Positions 1 to 11,377 are shown, counted from the first letter of the stretch. The stretch: DNA of 64,000 nucleotides from Arabidopsis thaliana (GCF_000001735.4 NC_003076.8:26415835-26479834); one strand, 5' to 3'. Made by a program: numbers and translations. The notes: generated by a model from the letters alone, not told the origin.

Positions 1-263
1 AAAAACCCTAATCGCTGAGCTGTCACTCCTTAGGCTCTTCTAGATGACCCCAGACGCTCCTCCAAGTTTGAGCTGTCACAACATGACAATCAACCTTCCT
101 TTTGCCTCCAAGACAAACAAATTTGTTTTTCTGAGTTTGCAGGAGGCCGTTAGCGTCAAGTGGTCCAAGGAACTAACTCAACCATGGTTTGCTTTAACCA
201 TAGTTAGTTCTTCTCTTGCCATGTCATCAATGTCTTGATCATCAAGTCTCACTTTACATTATA
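1..263. other. Flank left of the retroposon, no gene recognised
   Basis: No open frame here resembles a known protein. A weak imperfect hairpin (about 171-209) is the only structure I see. The segment continues across the retroposon into 1105 onward, because the 14-bp target duplication joins the two sides. Confidence 0.5.
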
Positions 264-277
264 GATAGTTAACACTT

Positions 278-1090
278 GTGTGATAAAAAGCAGCAACAAA
301 AAACTTCTCTCTCTTCTCTCCGAAAAATCTTTTAGAGAGAGAAGGTTGATAAAACTTCTTGCCGTCCGGAGGTTTTTCCGGTTTACATGTCCCGAGTATG
401 CGGGCTTATCATCTGGCAGCTCCTCACTCCTTTAGTGATGTTGGCCAGCTCTCGTCCGGTATTGATGGCTTTCAAAGCAGCGATGGCCGGCTTCGTATCG
501 GCTTCTTTGCCGTTTGCTTCTTCATGTTTACTGTTTTTGTTTCCTGTGCGGTTTCTCCTATAGTTTGCTCTGTTGGATCTGCCGCTTCATCTTTGTCTTA
601 AACTCAAGACGGTTCATGGTTTCGATTATGCCTTTGTTTGGTGATTATAGCTTCTTTTCCTATGCTGATGTTAATTGCCTTTTCGTCGCTGGTTCTATGG
701 TTTTTAGAGTTTCAATATGGTAGACCATCAGTTATGGACTCTTCAATTTAATCAATTTATCTTTACCCAAGTTTGCTGGAATTTATAGCAACTAGTTAAA
801 ATTGGTTAATTGATGTTTGTCCTTTTTTACCCGGTGAGCAAAAACAAAATTTCATTGTTAGGATAAGTTTTCCGGCGATGATCAATTGACCGGAGTTGAG
901 CTCTTTGTGCGATGGAGGTTGGTGGGATAACACGTGTCCTCATACGTATCGTTAGACACGTCCTTTGAAGCATATCTTCTTCTTTGGTTTTTTGCTTGGG
1001 CTTCTTTGTAAGCTTTTGTTGTAATTGGACTGGCTTGTTGGGCTTGTAAAAGTTTATCAATAATAAAACAGTTGAGACAAAAAAAAAAAA
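278..1090 (+). mobile_element. Poly(A)-tailed non-LTR retroposon, Sadhu/LINE-like, non-autonomous
   Basis: An 813-bp insertion is bracketed by a perfect 14-bp direct repeat, gatagttaacactt, at 264-277 and 1091-1104. It ends in an A-tract at about 1080-1090. Poly(A) plus a target-site duplication of this length is the mark of LINE-type target-primed reverse transcription. A perfect 10-bp stem (cttctctctc at 304-313 with its complement at 335-344) lies close to the 5' end. Short frames inside (for example 359-601 and 514-723) show no reverse transcriptase or endonuclease motif, so it would need another element's enzymes. The size, tail and lack of coding capacity fit the Arabidopsis Sadhu family (about 0.9 kb). 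A 5'-truncated LINE or a processed transcript copy is the alternative. The identical duplications suggest a fairly recent insertion. Confidence 0.75.
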
Positions 1091-1104
1091 GATAGTTAAC
1101 ACTT

Positions 1105-1590
1105 AGTTGGTGCCGAAACAAACAAAAAGCATGAAATTCAAACAAAAACGCGTACACAAGGAACACCGACCAAATGTGCAAAACTGGTGGTCCTGTCGTA
1201 ATATCTCCAAAGGTTTGACATCTTCTTCCGACACTTTAGATGCTATTCAGTATTCACCTCATCTCAAGTTTAAATATCATGAACTCCTTTTTACTCCTCT
1301 ACCTCAAGGTACATCAAACCAATCCATTCACAGACTGTTATAAATAATATATATATATATATATATGTATTACTTTTTATTTATTTTCAGATATTTTCTT
1401 TAAGAATGGATCAAGTTGTGATAAATATCCAAAATCGATGGATAAGACTAACAGCAAACCAAATTTAAGGAAGTGAGACAGTGGACCCACTCCGACTCCG
1501 AGGTTCCAATGCCCTAATCATCACCTTTACCTCCATCTCCTTTTCTCAGGTTCTCATAAGTGAGTGTACTTCAAGCTGAAATTGAAAGGA
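1105..1590. other. 3' flank of AKRP with an AT microsatellite
   Basis: This stretch holds the right half of the retroposon target site, then a (TA)n run at about 1346-1367. It probably ends in the 3' UTR of the minus-strand AKRP gene. I see no coding sequence. Confidence 0.5.
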
Positions 1591-3400
1591 CTATTCAATA
1601 TCTTCATCTGTTGTTACCAATCTCTTCTTGTGTCTGCTAAGTGGAAACTCTTTCAACAGCTTCATCACCTCATACGTCCTTATCTCTCTTCCAAGGTAGA
1701 GGCAAAGCCCAAGCGGAGTTAACCCATCCTGGTATAGTCAAATATGGTATCATCAGTTAATGCTTTCAAAACCAGATATGGGAATATACGCGGGAACTTG
1801 CCTTGTTCTTCACTTCTATGTCCGCCCCTTTTATCAAAAGAAGCTTTACAATGTCGCTTCTTCTGGCCTGTACTGCAACGTGCAGTGGAGTCCACCCGTC
1901 CTGAAAACCCAGTGCCAAATTGTCAACCACCTGATCAACAATGATGTTGTCTTACAATGAATGCTTGACATCATCCTACCCTGTCCTGAGCGTTTATATC
2001 AGCGTTATACAGTAGGAGAAGTTTTATTGTGGGAGCTGATGCTGTTTGCACAGCATAGTGCATCAAGGTCGCACCTTCCTATCATAAACCAAACGGATCA
2101 GATCCAGTATCTGAAGCGCAAGGGAGATCATAACAAGATATAAATATCATTAGTTGACCACTTACGTCATCAAGAACAAATGGATTTGCCGATTCCCTCA
2201 GCAGGTAGTTAGTAATAGCCTGCTTCTTACCAATGATTGCTCGGTGAAGTACTGTCAAGCCGCCCTAGAAACGACAAGAATGGAAACAACACTAGAAAGA
2301 GACGCCAACAAACATAAACACTGTGCACAAAAGCAACAGCTTCAAAAAAGTCAGACATACCACATCGGTTGCATTGATATCAAGATTGTGCTTTAGCAAG
2401 GAATCAACCAGATAAAACTCTCCACATGCTGCCAGTGTGTGAAGAGGAAGCCATTTTTTCTGATTCACCAGAGGTACACACACATAAATACATTTTCATC
2501 AGAGACTGAAAACATTCACTTTGACGAAGAGCATCGTAAGGGGACTTACTGATGTGGCAACGGCTAGGTCAGGATTCCGGCTATTGAGCATAAACTTCTC
2601 TTCTTTTGAAAGCAGCTTTCGAGGGCCTAACGAGGGATCAGCCAAATATAAGCTCTTTTTGCAATTCAAGCAAGAGAAGGAAACAAGAGTGGTAAACGTA
2701 TACCGTCGGATTTCTTGTCGCTGGGATCGTACTTGTCGCTATTGAAGAACTTGGCAACGTGGTCGAATCCCTTTCCGTAAACTGCCCATCTAGGGTTCTT
2801 AGGAGCCACTCGCTCGCTGGGAGATGATACAGCGGTCTCTCCATCGCTTGACGCTCCACTGTCGTCGGAGAAATTTCCCGGTTTATCGAGAATGACAGGC
2901 CTCAATTGAGCCAACTTGGCTTCCTTGTACGTGAGAAAGTCATTCAAGTCAACTTTCCTCAGCGGAATTAGCCCTTGCCTCTTCTTCTCCACCCGAACCC
3001 CGAACTCCATCTCCTGCGCTATTTTGCGCTTGTCCTTCTTCGTCAGATTCACCTCCGCCTGAATATCCCTCCATTCCTCTGGCACGAGGTTCTCGGGCTC
3101 AATCTCGGATTCATCTAATCTCTTAGCCCCGCCACGCCGATTCTTCTTGCGCTCCTGCTTCGCAACCTGAGTGACCTCCTTATCAAGGTAAGGGTCTTCG
3201 AAGACGCCGTCCTCGTAGACGAGACAGTCACCGACAATGAAATCATCGCCGGCATCGGGGAGGATCGACGTTTGAGAAGAATAGGAAAGAGACCGTAATC
3301 GAGTGGGGAAAGCAAGGGAGTGAAGAGAGGGAGAAAGACGAGACGGAGAGGTTCTGGGGAGAAGAAGAGAGATGGTGTGTGGGGTGGAGAGTGACTGCAT
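1591..3400 (-). CDS. AKRP: Chloroplast ankyrin-repeat protein AKRP (At5g66055 orthologue)
   Basis: Seven exons (3400-2704, 2626-2550, 2459-2361, 2264-2166, 2078-1980, 1900-1802, 1728-1591) give 435 codons, the length of Arabidopsis AKRP. I start at 3400 (MQSLSTPHT); upstream in-frame codons belong to the 5' UTR. Residues 1 to about 50 are Ser/Arg-rich and look like a plastid transit peptide. A charged Lys/Glu-rich middle region follows. The C-terminal third has five ankyrin repeats with the usual hallmarks, such as GLTVLHRAI and [10 protein letters not shown]. Four consecutive exons are exactly 99 nt, one 33-residue repeat each, all in phase 0. The intron after exon 6 starts with GC (GCAAGT from 1801). 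AKRP is known to be needed for chloroplast differentiation and embryo development, together with its partner EMB506. The gene is divergent from P4H10 with a 246-bp gap. Confidence 0.93.
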
Positions 3401-3646
3401 TATCGGAATAATCTTGAATAACGGAGCTTTCTCCTCTCCTCCTCGCCGGCCTCTGATGTAGTATCCGACAATTTCAATGGGCCTCACTTTCTAATGGGCC
3501 TTACTTAAACATATGGGCCTGACTTCCCGTTCGTCCTTTGATTAGTCAATCTACCAGACACCACGAGTAAGAAAATAAACTCCATTGTTGCTGCTGCTCT
3601 GCTTCTTTCGAATCTCGCTCGGCCGGATCTCATCCTTGTTGCAAAA
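3401..3646. promoter_or_regulatory. Bidirectional promoter AKRP/P4H10 with three TGGGCC site II elements
   Basis: Three identical TGGGCC motifs occur at 3478-3483, 3495-3500 and 3514-3519, spaced 17 and 19 bp apart, in a 246-bp intergenic space between two divergent start codons. TGGGCY (site II) elements are known TCP-factor sites in plant housekeeping promoters. Shared use by both genes is an inference. Confidence 0.6.
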
Positions 3647-5284
3647 ATGATGGCGAGACCGAGGAATCATCGTCCTTCAGCTCGGAAATCCTCGCATTCA
3701 ACGCTCGTCTTCGCCGTATTGATCATGTCCACTTTCGTGATTTTGATTCTTCTCGCCTTTGGAATTCTCTCGGTGCCCAGCAACAATGCCGGATCCTCAA
3801 AAGCCAATGATCTCACTTCTATTGTCCGAAAAACACTTCAGAGGTAAGATACCATCCCATGCCAATATTGAATTTCAATTTAGTGTGCTTCAAGATCGGG
3901 TTAACTTTTCCTTCTCTTTTTTCCCGTAGAAGTGGCGAAGATGATTCAAAGAACGAGCGTTGGGTTGAAATAATCTCTTGGGAACCCAGAGCTTCTGTTT
4001 ACCACAATTTCTTGGTGAGCCTATGACCTATCCATATACAGATTTGACTTTTTTTCCTCCCTTGGTAAATCTGTTTTGGCTCCCATATTCATCTTCTCTA
4101 TCTGTATTTTCAATGTATTCTTGCACGTTTCCTTGAGAGATATAATCATTGTAAGGAATGTCTTAGAAAGCAAATGATAGGGAAGTGATTAGTGATGATT
4201 TGATTTGCTCTTGGTTCGCTTGCTTTCCCCGGTTAGCCGCTACTGACGGAATGGTTTTGTTACCCGGTTTCTGGATAGACAAAGGAGGAATGCAAGTATC
4301 TAATAGAGCTAGCTAAACCGCATATGGAGAAATCAACTGTTGTCGACGAGAAGACTGGAAAGAGCACAGATAGCAGGTTTTATACTTTTCACTCAATGCA
4401 ACCTCTTGTAGTAGTATTAAGTGAATCCTCAGAAGCTTATTCTCCTTTACTGACCAACCCCACATCCTAGGGTGCGAACGAGTTCAGGGACATTTCTCGC
4501 AAGAGGGCGTGACAAAACTATCCGTGAAATTGAGAAAAGGATATCAGATTTTACATTCATACCAGTTGGTATGATCTAGTTTTCTGTTTTGTTTAATAAT
4601 TTGACAATTTCTTGATCCCGTTTCTCCCTAGATTTCTTAGGCAGCCCTATCATTATCCTGACTGGTTCTGTTGATGCTACAACATGCAGAGCATGGGGAA
4701 GGTCTTCAAGTTCTGCACTATGAGATTGGGCAAAAGTATGAGCCTCATTACGACTACTTCATGGATGAGTATAACACTAGGAATGGGGGACAGCGGATAG
4801 CCACAGTTCTCATGTACCTGTACGTAACTGACCAAGCAACTTTGGGCTTCCATAAGCTGTTTCTATGTTCTTCCTATAACGGTTCTTAGGGACTTTGCAG
4901 ATCAGATGTTGAGGAGGGGGGTGAAACAGTGTTTCCTGCAGCCAAGGGAAACTATAGCGCAGTGCCATGGTGGAATGAGTTGTCAGAGTGTGGGAAAGGA
5001 GGGTTGTCTGTGAAACCAAAGATGGGAGATGCATTGCTTTTCTGGAGCATGACGCCTGATGCGACGCTAGACCCATCTAGTCTTCATGGTGAGTAGATGA
5101 GTTTGCAGACATATAAAATGATGAATGAGAGGAAAGCATAGTGCTTGTGTATAGTTGGTTTCGAGACTAAATTCGTGGAATCCCATCACTAATTTGGTCC
5201 AATTGGGCAGGTGGGTGTGCTGTTATAAAAGGGAATAAGTGGTCGTCCACAAAGTGGTTGCGTGTACACGAGTACAAGGTTTGA
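3647..5284 (+). CDS. P4H10: Prolyl 4-hydroxylase, P4H10-like (At5g66060)
   Basis: Seven exons (3647-3843, 3930-4014, 4279-4376, 4471-4568, 4690-4819, 4901-5088, 5211-5284) encode 289 aa. The enzyme hydroxylates peptidyl proline with 2-oxoglutarate, oxygen and Fe(II), making hydroxyproline for cell-wall glycoproteins in the ER/Golgi. Residues about 18-42 form one membrane segment after a basic N-terminus, so it is a type II membrane protein. The Fe(II) triad is visible: HYD in YEPHYDYFMD, and the distal His in SLHGGCAVIKGNKW. The Lys of that motif is the expected 2-oxoglutarate ligand. The start is the first of two adjacent Met codons; either would give the same domain. The length is normal for the plant family and no breaks are seen. 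Confidence 0.95.
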
Positions 5285-6088
5285 GGGATGATTGAGGTAA
5301 GTTTAAGTTTCCAGCTTCTTCAAGTAAGTGATGTGTGTGCGTGAGAGACACATAAAATGAGTCACACTACCTGCCTTAAAAAATAATATATATTAGTTGT
5401 TGTAAATGGATGGAAAAGTAGAATGTAGAATGTAAAATGTAAAAAGAAGAAGACTCTGATCTGATCTTCGTACAGGGAAAGGTGAGGAGGTGAGCCTGAG
5501 ACTGAGAGAGAGTGGGTCACCAAGTTTTGAGGACAGCGGTGGGAAATGAGGAGCAATAGAGAAGCAAGCTTGTAGAGGTAAGTTAGGGGATGATACATTG
5601 TAGGCTTTGTGATTCGTTTGATATATACATACATATACTGTATGTTTAATGGATTAAGAAAAGCGCATTGGATTGATGAGAAGTTGGGTGGTGTTTCTGT
5701 TTCACATATAGTATAATGTTAACACAAAACTTGTTTGTATAATAAAGAGAAGTAAAGGTTTTTTTTTTTGTTTTTGATTAAATTGGAAGCCAAAAAAGTC
5801 AGAAGAAGGGCGCAAAAGTCTTACCCACTCATCGTTTTCTTTAAATAATCAAATCCACTCGTCGTCGTAAGATATTTTCCTTTCGAATATTAAGAAAGAT
5901 GAGACGCGTGATTATTAATTAATAAAGAAACTTTCGGTCAGCGGAGAGAAGGTTCCTTTGCCTTTGGTCTCTTTTTCTAATCGATTGATTATATCTTCAA
6001 ATAAAAAGGAGAAAAGAAAGGTTCCTTGTTTTTCCAGACAAAGAAAACACAAATTCATTCCCTCCTCCTCTTCATCTCTTTTGCAGAT
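5285..6088. other. P4H10 3' region and promoter of the RING gene
   Basis: No gene is recognised in these 804 bases. They should hold the P4H10 3' UTR and the 5' region of the next plus-strand gene, including a pyrimidine-rich leader just before 6089. An antisense open frame at 5362-5634 has no recognisable domain. Confidence 0.5.
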
Positions 6089-7199
6089 ATGGATGGTTAT
6101 TATTCTCTGTCTCCCATCTCTGTCCTCCACCGGATTAAAGATTCCTTCCATTTCGCCGTCTCTGCCCTTCTCGCCAACCTCTTCTCCGCTCTCTTCACCT
6201 TCTTCTTCGCTTTAGGTTCCTTCTTTTCTTCACATTCATCTTCATTAATCAATCTCTGTGATCCCTGAGGAATTTTCCTTGTTTCTGCAATTACGATATG
6301 AATATGATTTGACTTCTTTGTTGATTTGATTCAGTGGGGACTTTGCTGGGAGCATTGACAGGGGCTTTGATCGGCCAAGAAACAGAGAGCGGTTTCATCA
6401 GAGGAGCCGCCGTTGGTGCTATCTCAGGCGCCGTCTTCTCCATCGAAGTCTTTGAATCTTCCCTCCTCCTTTGGCAATCCGATGAGTCTGGAATTGGATG
6501 CCTTCTCTACTTGGTAACAATCTTCATCATCATCACCACCAGATTTTCTTTTATTTTCTTATGCTCAAATGCTTTTCCTATCTTATCTTTATATATATAG
6601 ATTGATGTCATTGCTAGCCTTTTGAGCGGGAGGCTTGTTCGTGAGCGTATCGGTCCTGCAATGCTAAGTGCCGTCCAGAGTCAGGTACAACTACCATTTC
6701 TTTTCTTTGATGCATCATTCATTATCCTTCTCAACTTTTGTATTAATAATAAACAGATGGGAGCTGTGGAGTCCCAGTTCCAAGATCATACAGACATCTT
6801 TGACACTGCCATTTCAAAGGGTCTCACTGGGGACTCTCTCAACAGGATCCCTAAGGTCCGAATCACAGACACCTCTCCGGAGATTGTCTCTTGCTCTGTC
6901 TGCCTTCAGGTTTGTCTCACTTCCCCCCTCTGCTTTTGAACATCATCTTCCGCGGAACGTAGATTAGAAGAAACCATTATATATTGTTGCAAAAGGTTGA
7001 GAGAGGTTCTAGATGTTTCTATTAGGTGACAAGTGGTTGAAAGACAAAATTAATTAAAATTGAGGTGACGAAACAGGACTTTCAGGTGGGAGAGACAGTT
7101 AGAAGTTTGCCGCACTGCCATCATATGTTCCACCTACCATGCATCGACAAATGGCTTCGCAGGCATGCTTCTTGTCCCTTGTGCAGAAGACATCTTTGA
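6089..7199 (+). CDS. RING-H2 protein, NEP1-interacting/ATL-like (At5g66070)
   Basis: Five exons (6089-6215, 6335-6513, 6601-6684, 6757-6909, 7077-7199) encode 221 aa. The N-terminal half is hydrophobic and Gly/Ala-rich ([15 protein letters not shown] and [12 protein letters not shown]), giving two or three likely membrane segments. The C-terminus is a C3H2C3 RING-H2 finger: CSVC, then [15 protein letters not shown], then CPLC, ending only three residues before the stop. This layout matches the NIP1/NIP2 type of plant E3 ubiquitin ligases, which bind an E2 through the RING and sit in plastid or other membranes. The substrate is unknown. It is convergent with the PP2C gene, 543 bp away. Confidence 0.92.
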
Positions 7200-7742
7200 A
7201 TTGATTTTGAACTCTTCTTTCTTCTCTTCTTTGTACATGAGGTATAGGCATACACACACACACATATATACACACTAGTAGTCTTCCTTGATTTTTTTTA
7301 GATTACACGTTACACAGATTTTGATGCACCAATCATTGTAACTTCACTCATCTCTTGGAGATCCTGTTTATTTATGCTACTTATTCTTGGCTTCATCATT
7401 CAAAAAGGACATGCTGCACTTCCCAATTTTAGAAAGTTTGGGATCGGTTTTGCATAGACTAAATCCCAAATGAAAAAGCATATATACATACATATCCTTG
7501 TCGTCGAAAACAATGCTCTACTCTTAAGAACTAAGAAGAGAGATAATACATTTTACATGAACTAGTCCGAGTACAAAAATATTTGGCATGAGATCCAACA
7601 TGTCAATAGCTTCAGTTTTAAATTATACATTTCTTATACCAGGAAGAGTGAACCCAAAAAGACAAAAAAACATAAAGAAAGAAAAAAAAAACACATATCT
7701 TTGGTTGGATAAATATAACTAGAAGATGGATGGAGCCTGGTT
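7200..7742. other. Convergent 3' regions, no gene seen
   Basis: Tail-to-tail spacer between the RING gene and the PP2C gene. It contains a CA-rich stretch near 7254-7275 and AT-rich sequence that could provide polyadenylation signals for both genes. No coding potential recognised. Confidence 0.5.
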
Positions 7743-9197
7743 TTAAAGTTTCTTAGGTAAAGTGATACCACCACCACGGATAGAAACAGAAGGGGTTTTA
7801 AGAGAGGAGGCTCTGCTGAGCAGATTGGTGTCCAGGAAGAGGACGACCACAGTGATGTCGTCATGGAAATGCCTCCTGACTCCTCTCTCAATCTTGTTGA
7901 GATCAGAATATCTCATCTCTCTTTTCTTTGCTGCCTCCTGCAGCGCAGCTTTCACCAGTCTCCTCGCTATCCCCTGCATCAGCATTCTCACATTTACTCT
8001 TTAGAAAAAATCATCTATATATGTTTAGAAACTGAGAGTGTCTCATACGTTTCTTGGGTGGTTCTGAACGATTTCAACAGCCTCTTGGTTGCTAAGCTGC
8101 TCCCAAAGTCCGTCTGATGCAAATATCAGAAACTGATCGTCTGGTTGGAGATCATGCACGGTTATCGACGGTTCCCAACTCAAGATAGGTCTTTTCATTG
8201 GCTCCCGCAATCGGTACTTTGTGTACAAAGGTTCCTTGTTGAACTCCGATTTCTTAAGATACACGTCTCCTATGGATCGTGATACCTGCAAACACACAGA
8301 CAACTAAGCTTTCAAGATTTGACAAGTGGCCAACAATAATAGCTTATCCAACTCAGTGAAGGAACATGACATAATAATATTGGCTCAGATTTTATAGCAT
8401 AAGAAGATCTCTTTGTAGAGAGCGGCACCTGAATAATGCCCTTAACACGCCAGACATTGTGTTTTAAGACGACAATATGGGAGTCATCAGGGTGTAAGGA
8501 GTGCATTTCCTGCCTCACAGACTCTATGCTCACGTTATGCTCAGCTGAGAGCTGAAGCGCATTAACCTCACCTGTGGCCTTGATGACCTTTCCCAAAACC
8601 GCACGGGAGTCCCCAACGTTAGCTACGTAAAGCTTCCCATCGCAGACCACACCGATCAGGCAACAAGAGCCAACCGCTGCTATATGTGGCTTCACTGCCC
8701 ACTGCTTGGCCACCACCCCTAGAAACCCTTCTTCGGTTGCCTCATAGGCCTTTCTTATCACATCCACAGACATGGAATCCTGCTCCGCTGCGAATCCTGC
8801 AGACATGAATGTTCAGTTCCAATGGTTCCCTAGCTAAATAAAATTCAGTGGTGAGTAGTAACAACAAGTAGTTACTCTTGAGATGGTGAAAGAGATGATC
8901 GTTGACAAAACGGGAGGTCTCAGGGCCTCCGTGGCCGTCATAGACGCCAACAAAGGTTCCATAGGGACCAGAAGAAGAGAGGGTGGTCAAAGGACCGGAT
9001 TCGACCTGGCTCTGATCCTCGAGGAGGTTGTTGGCCTGGACAACGGCCATGGAGAAATCACCAAAAAGGTGGTGAGCAGAGTCTTTGTACCAGAGAAGGC
9101 CGTCTTGTTTGCCTTTGGAATCAGAATAAGTGTGGGAAGTGGTGGAAGAAGAGGGCCAGAGACAAGAGGTCAAAAAGTTGAAGAAAAGGGATAACAT
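7743..9197 (-). CDS. APD9: Clade D protein phosphatase 2C, APD9-like (At5g66080)
   Basis: Four exons (9197-8876, 8796-8429, 8285-8049, 7973-7743) encode 385 aa. The PP2C metal-binding motif [15 protein letters not shown] ends exon 1. VGDSRAVL lies in exon 2, [15 protein letters not shown] in exon 3 and [14 protein letters not shown] in exon 4. The acidic residues of these motifs bind the two Mg/Mn ions that activate water for Ser/Thr dephosphorylation. The N-terminus is a hydrophobic stretch ([13 protein letters not shown]) typical of the clade D enzymes, which dephosphorylate plasma-membrane H+-ATPase and are held back by SAUR proteins. The same window also carries a SAUR (55435), though that proximity proves nothing. 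Confidence 0.94.
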
Positions 9198-9996
9198 CGG
9201 GCCTCATCTCATATCATCCCCAACCACCGATTGTTATGCTAAAATGAATGAATGAAGTATGTTGAAAAAACAAAAGAAGAGAGAGTCGGAAACTTCCATT
9301 CATTCACTCACACAAAGAGGAGTTTTGTTTAGTAAAAAAAGCAACAGCTGGATGGAGATCTCAAGGAGATATAGAGAAACTATTAAGTTGTAAGTAACAT
9401 GTGTGGAGAGAGATAGAGTGAAAGAAAAAAAGAAAAGACTCTCTCTGTTTTTGATTTCAGATATTTATTAGGAACAGAACAGAGGAAGCCCTTTTCCTTG
9501 TATATGAGAACAGAGGAAAAGAAGAGAGACAATTTATGGATCACAAGATTTCCAGAGCCTCTCTCTCTCTCTCTCAAATAACTCTTCTTCTATATTTGAC
9601 CATCAAAGAAAGGACAAGAAGACACACATACGTGTGCACGTGCACTCCTTAACTCCTCCCATGTGGGATTTACAAACATACAATAGCTGTTCTCATTATT
9701 ATTATTTCCTTCTTGCCTTGCACCACCATTGTTAACTCTATTCAATTCAAAGTTTCAAACCCTTTGACCAATGCATCCCCTTATTGGGCTTTGATTATAT
9801 GGGCCCTTTCTATTTGATATTTTTCAATATATGGCCCGTTAATAAATTTAATATATAGCTTCGGCCTTATAAGAAGAATTCAAGCCCCTCACCGATACTC
9901 TAGTCCAAGCCGTGGGCAGAACCAAAATAAGAGAACAAAAAAAAAGTTTGTTTTCTGGAATCGTCGCGATAGTTGCTGAACTCCGTCGCAACTTCA
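9198..9996. promoter_or_regulatory. Divergent promoter region APD9/At5g66090 with palindromic G-box
   Basis: A perfect 12-bp palindrome gtgcacgtgcac at 9634-9645 contains a CACGTG G-box, with another ACGT core just upstream (9630-9633). G-boxes are bound by bZIP and bHLH factors and are frequent in ABA- and light-responsive plant promoters. The palindrome lies about 440 bp before APD9 and 350 bp before the plastid-protein gene. Long CT/GA runs occur at about 9560-9575. Confidence 0.5.
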
Positions 9997-11121
9997 ATGG
10001 CATCTGCTCACTCCATAGCCGCCGTTTCTGTTCTCGATGCGGCCTCCAAGCAAGCAACACTTCCTTCTTCTTCTTCTTCTTCCTCTGCGCTCTACCCTCT
10101 TTCTTCTCTTCGATCTAAACCTCGCCAGCAGCTTCTCTCCCTACGCAGTGTCGCTCTCAAAGGTATCTTCTCTTCTTTTTCTCTGTTTATTTGGAATACG
10201 AGTTGCTTCTCCTAAACGTAATAGTCCAATTCTACCTTTGTTGGGTACAGTCGCATTTCCAGTTTGAATTTTAATATAGTTTGGGACAACGAAGAGGGGA
10301 GTGATTCAAATTAGCACAATCGTAATGAGTAGTTGTTGATATGGTTAGTTTGTTGATGAGCCAACAATGATTAGTTTGTGGTTAGCTTAGGTCGAGTAAA
10401 GGCGCAGGCAAAAGAAGCAGAAGCTAGTCCAAGTCCAGTGGGAGTGGGAGACGCATTCAGTAATGTGAAGCATCTTCTCCTGCCGGTGATTGATCGGAAT
10501 CCTTATCTTTCTGAAGGCACCAGACAGGTTATTGTTTAGCTTGTTATCTTTTTGAGAACATGTTGACACCAAACAAAAAAGCTGATTACACTTAATTTGA
10601 TAGGCTGCTGCTACAACAACCAGCTTGGCAAAGAAGTATGGAGCTGATATCACAGTTGTAGGTAAGAACAATTAGTGTTGCATTAATATCCCCTTATGTA
10701 TCATATGAATTATATAGCCGTGTTGATCATCTGTGACCACCGTTGTTGATTCAGTCATTGACGAAGAAAAGAGAGAATCATCTTCGGAGCATGAGACTCA
10801 AGTATCCAACATCCGGTGGCATTTGTCTGAAGGTAAAATTGAGGAATTACTTGTAGGAAATTGTAGGTAAACTATAGTGTTGGAATCCCTTATTGAAGAA
10901 AGGTTAACTATAATGTGGTGGTTGCAGGTGGGTTCGAGGAGTTCAAGCTGTTGGAGAGGCTTGGGGAAGGGAAAAAAGCGACGGCCATAATAGGAGAGGT
11001 GGCAGATGAGCTGAAGATGGAGCTGGTGGTGATGAGCATGGAAGCCATCCACTCTAAGTACATTGACGCCAATCTACTCGCTGAGTTCATCCCCTGCCCC
11101 GTCCTCCTCTTGCCCTTGTGA
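9997..11121 (+). CDS. Unknown plastid-targeted protein with a USP-like C-terminal region (At5g66090)
   Basis: Five exons (9997-10162, 10391-10527, 10604-10661, 10755-10832, 10928-11121) encode 210 aa. The first about 55 residues are rich in Ser, Ala and Arg with almost no acidic residues, as in chloroplast transit peptides. The rest has alternating strands and helices (VKHLLLPVIDRNP, then YGADITVVVIDEE, then KMELVVMSMEAIH and CPVLLLPL), which resembles a universal-stress-protein fold. I cannot see a clear ATP-binding Gly motif. The Arabidopsis locus is annotated only vaguely. A role in plastid stress response would be a guess. Confidence 0.88.
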
Positions 11122-11329
11122 TCGCTCCCGCCAAATGCTTATATGATAGACATACCACTTGTTTTATTTTTCTCTGTGTTTGGTTGCCGTAGAAGAGCAT
11201 TACTAGGAGAGGGGATGGAAATGTGTCAAGGTGTGAGATGCATGTGTCAAGCATTTCCTGTCTTATCATGGTTGTTGTTGTTGTGTCCTTTGTTTTCTCC
11301 GTTACTCACATACTAACGTGTTCGGCCAC

Positions 11330-11377
<48 letters not shown>

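Noticed and set aside
171-209. Imperfect hairpin (aactaact...agttagtt) as a possible microRNA precursor
   Set aside because: The stem is too short and mismatched for a plant miRNA precursor.
24-263. Plus-strand frame at 44-238 as a gene fragment broken by the retroposon
   Set aside because: The 64-aa frame ends before the insertion point and resembles no protein I know.
1346-1367. TA-repeat as a transposon terminus
   Set aside because: Plain AT microsatellite with no paired inverted repeat or target duplication.
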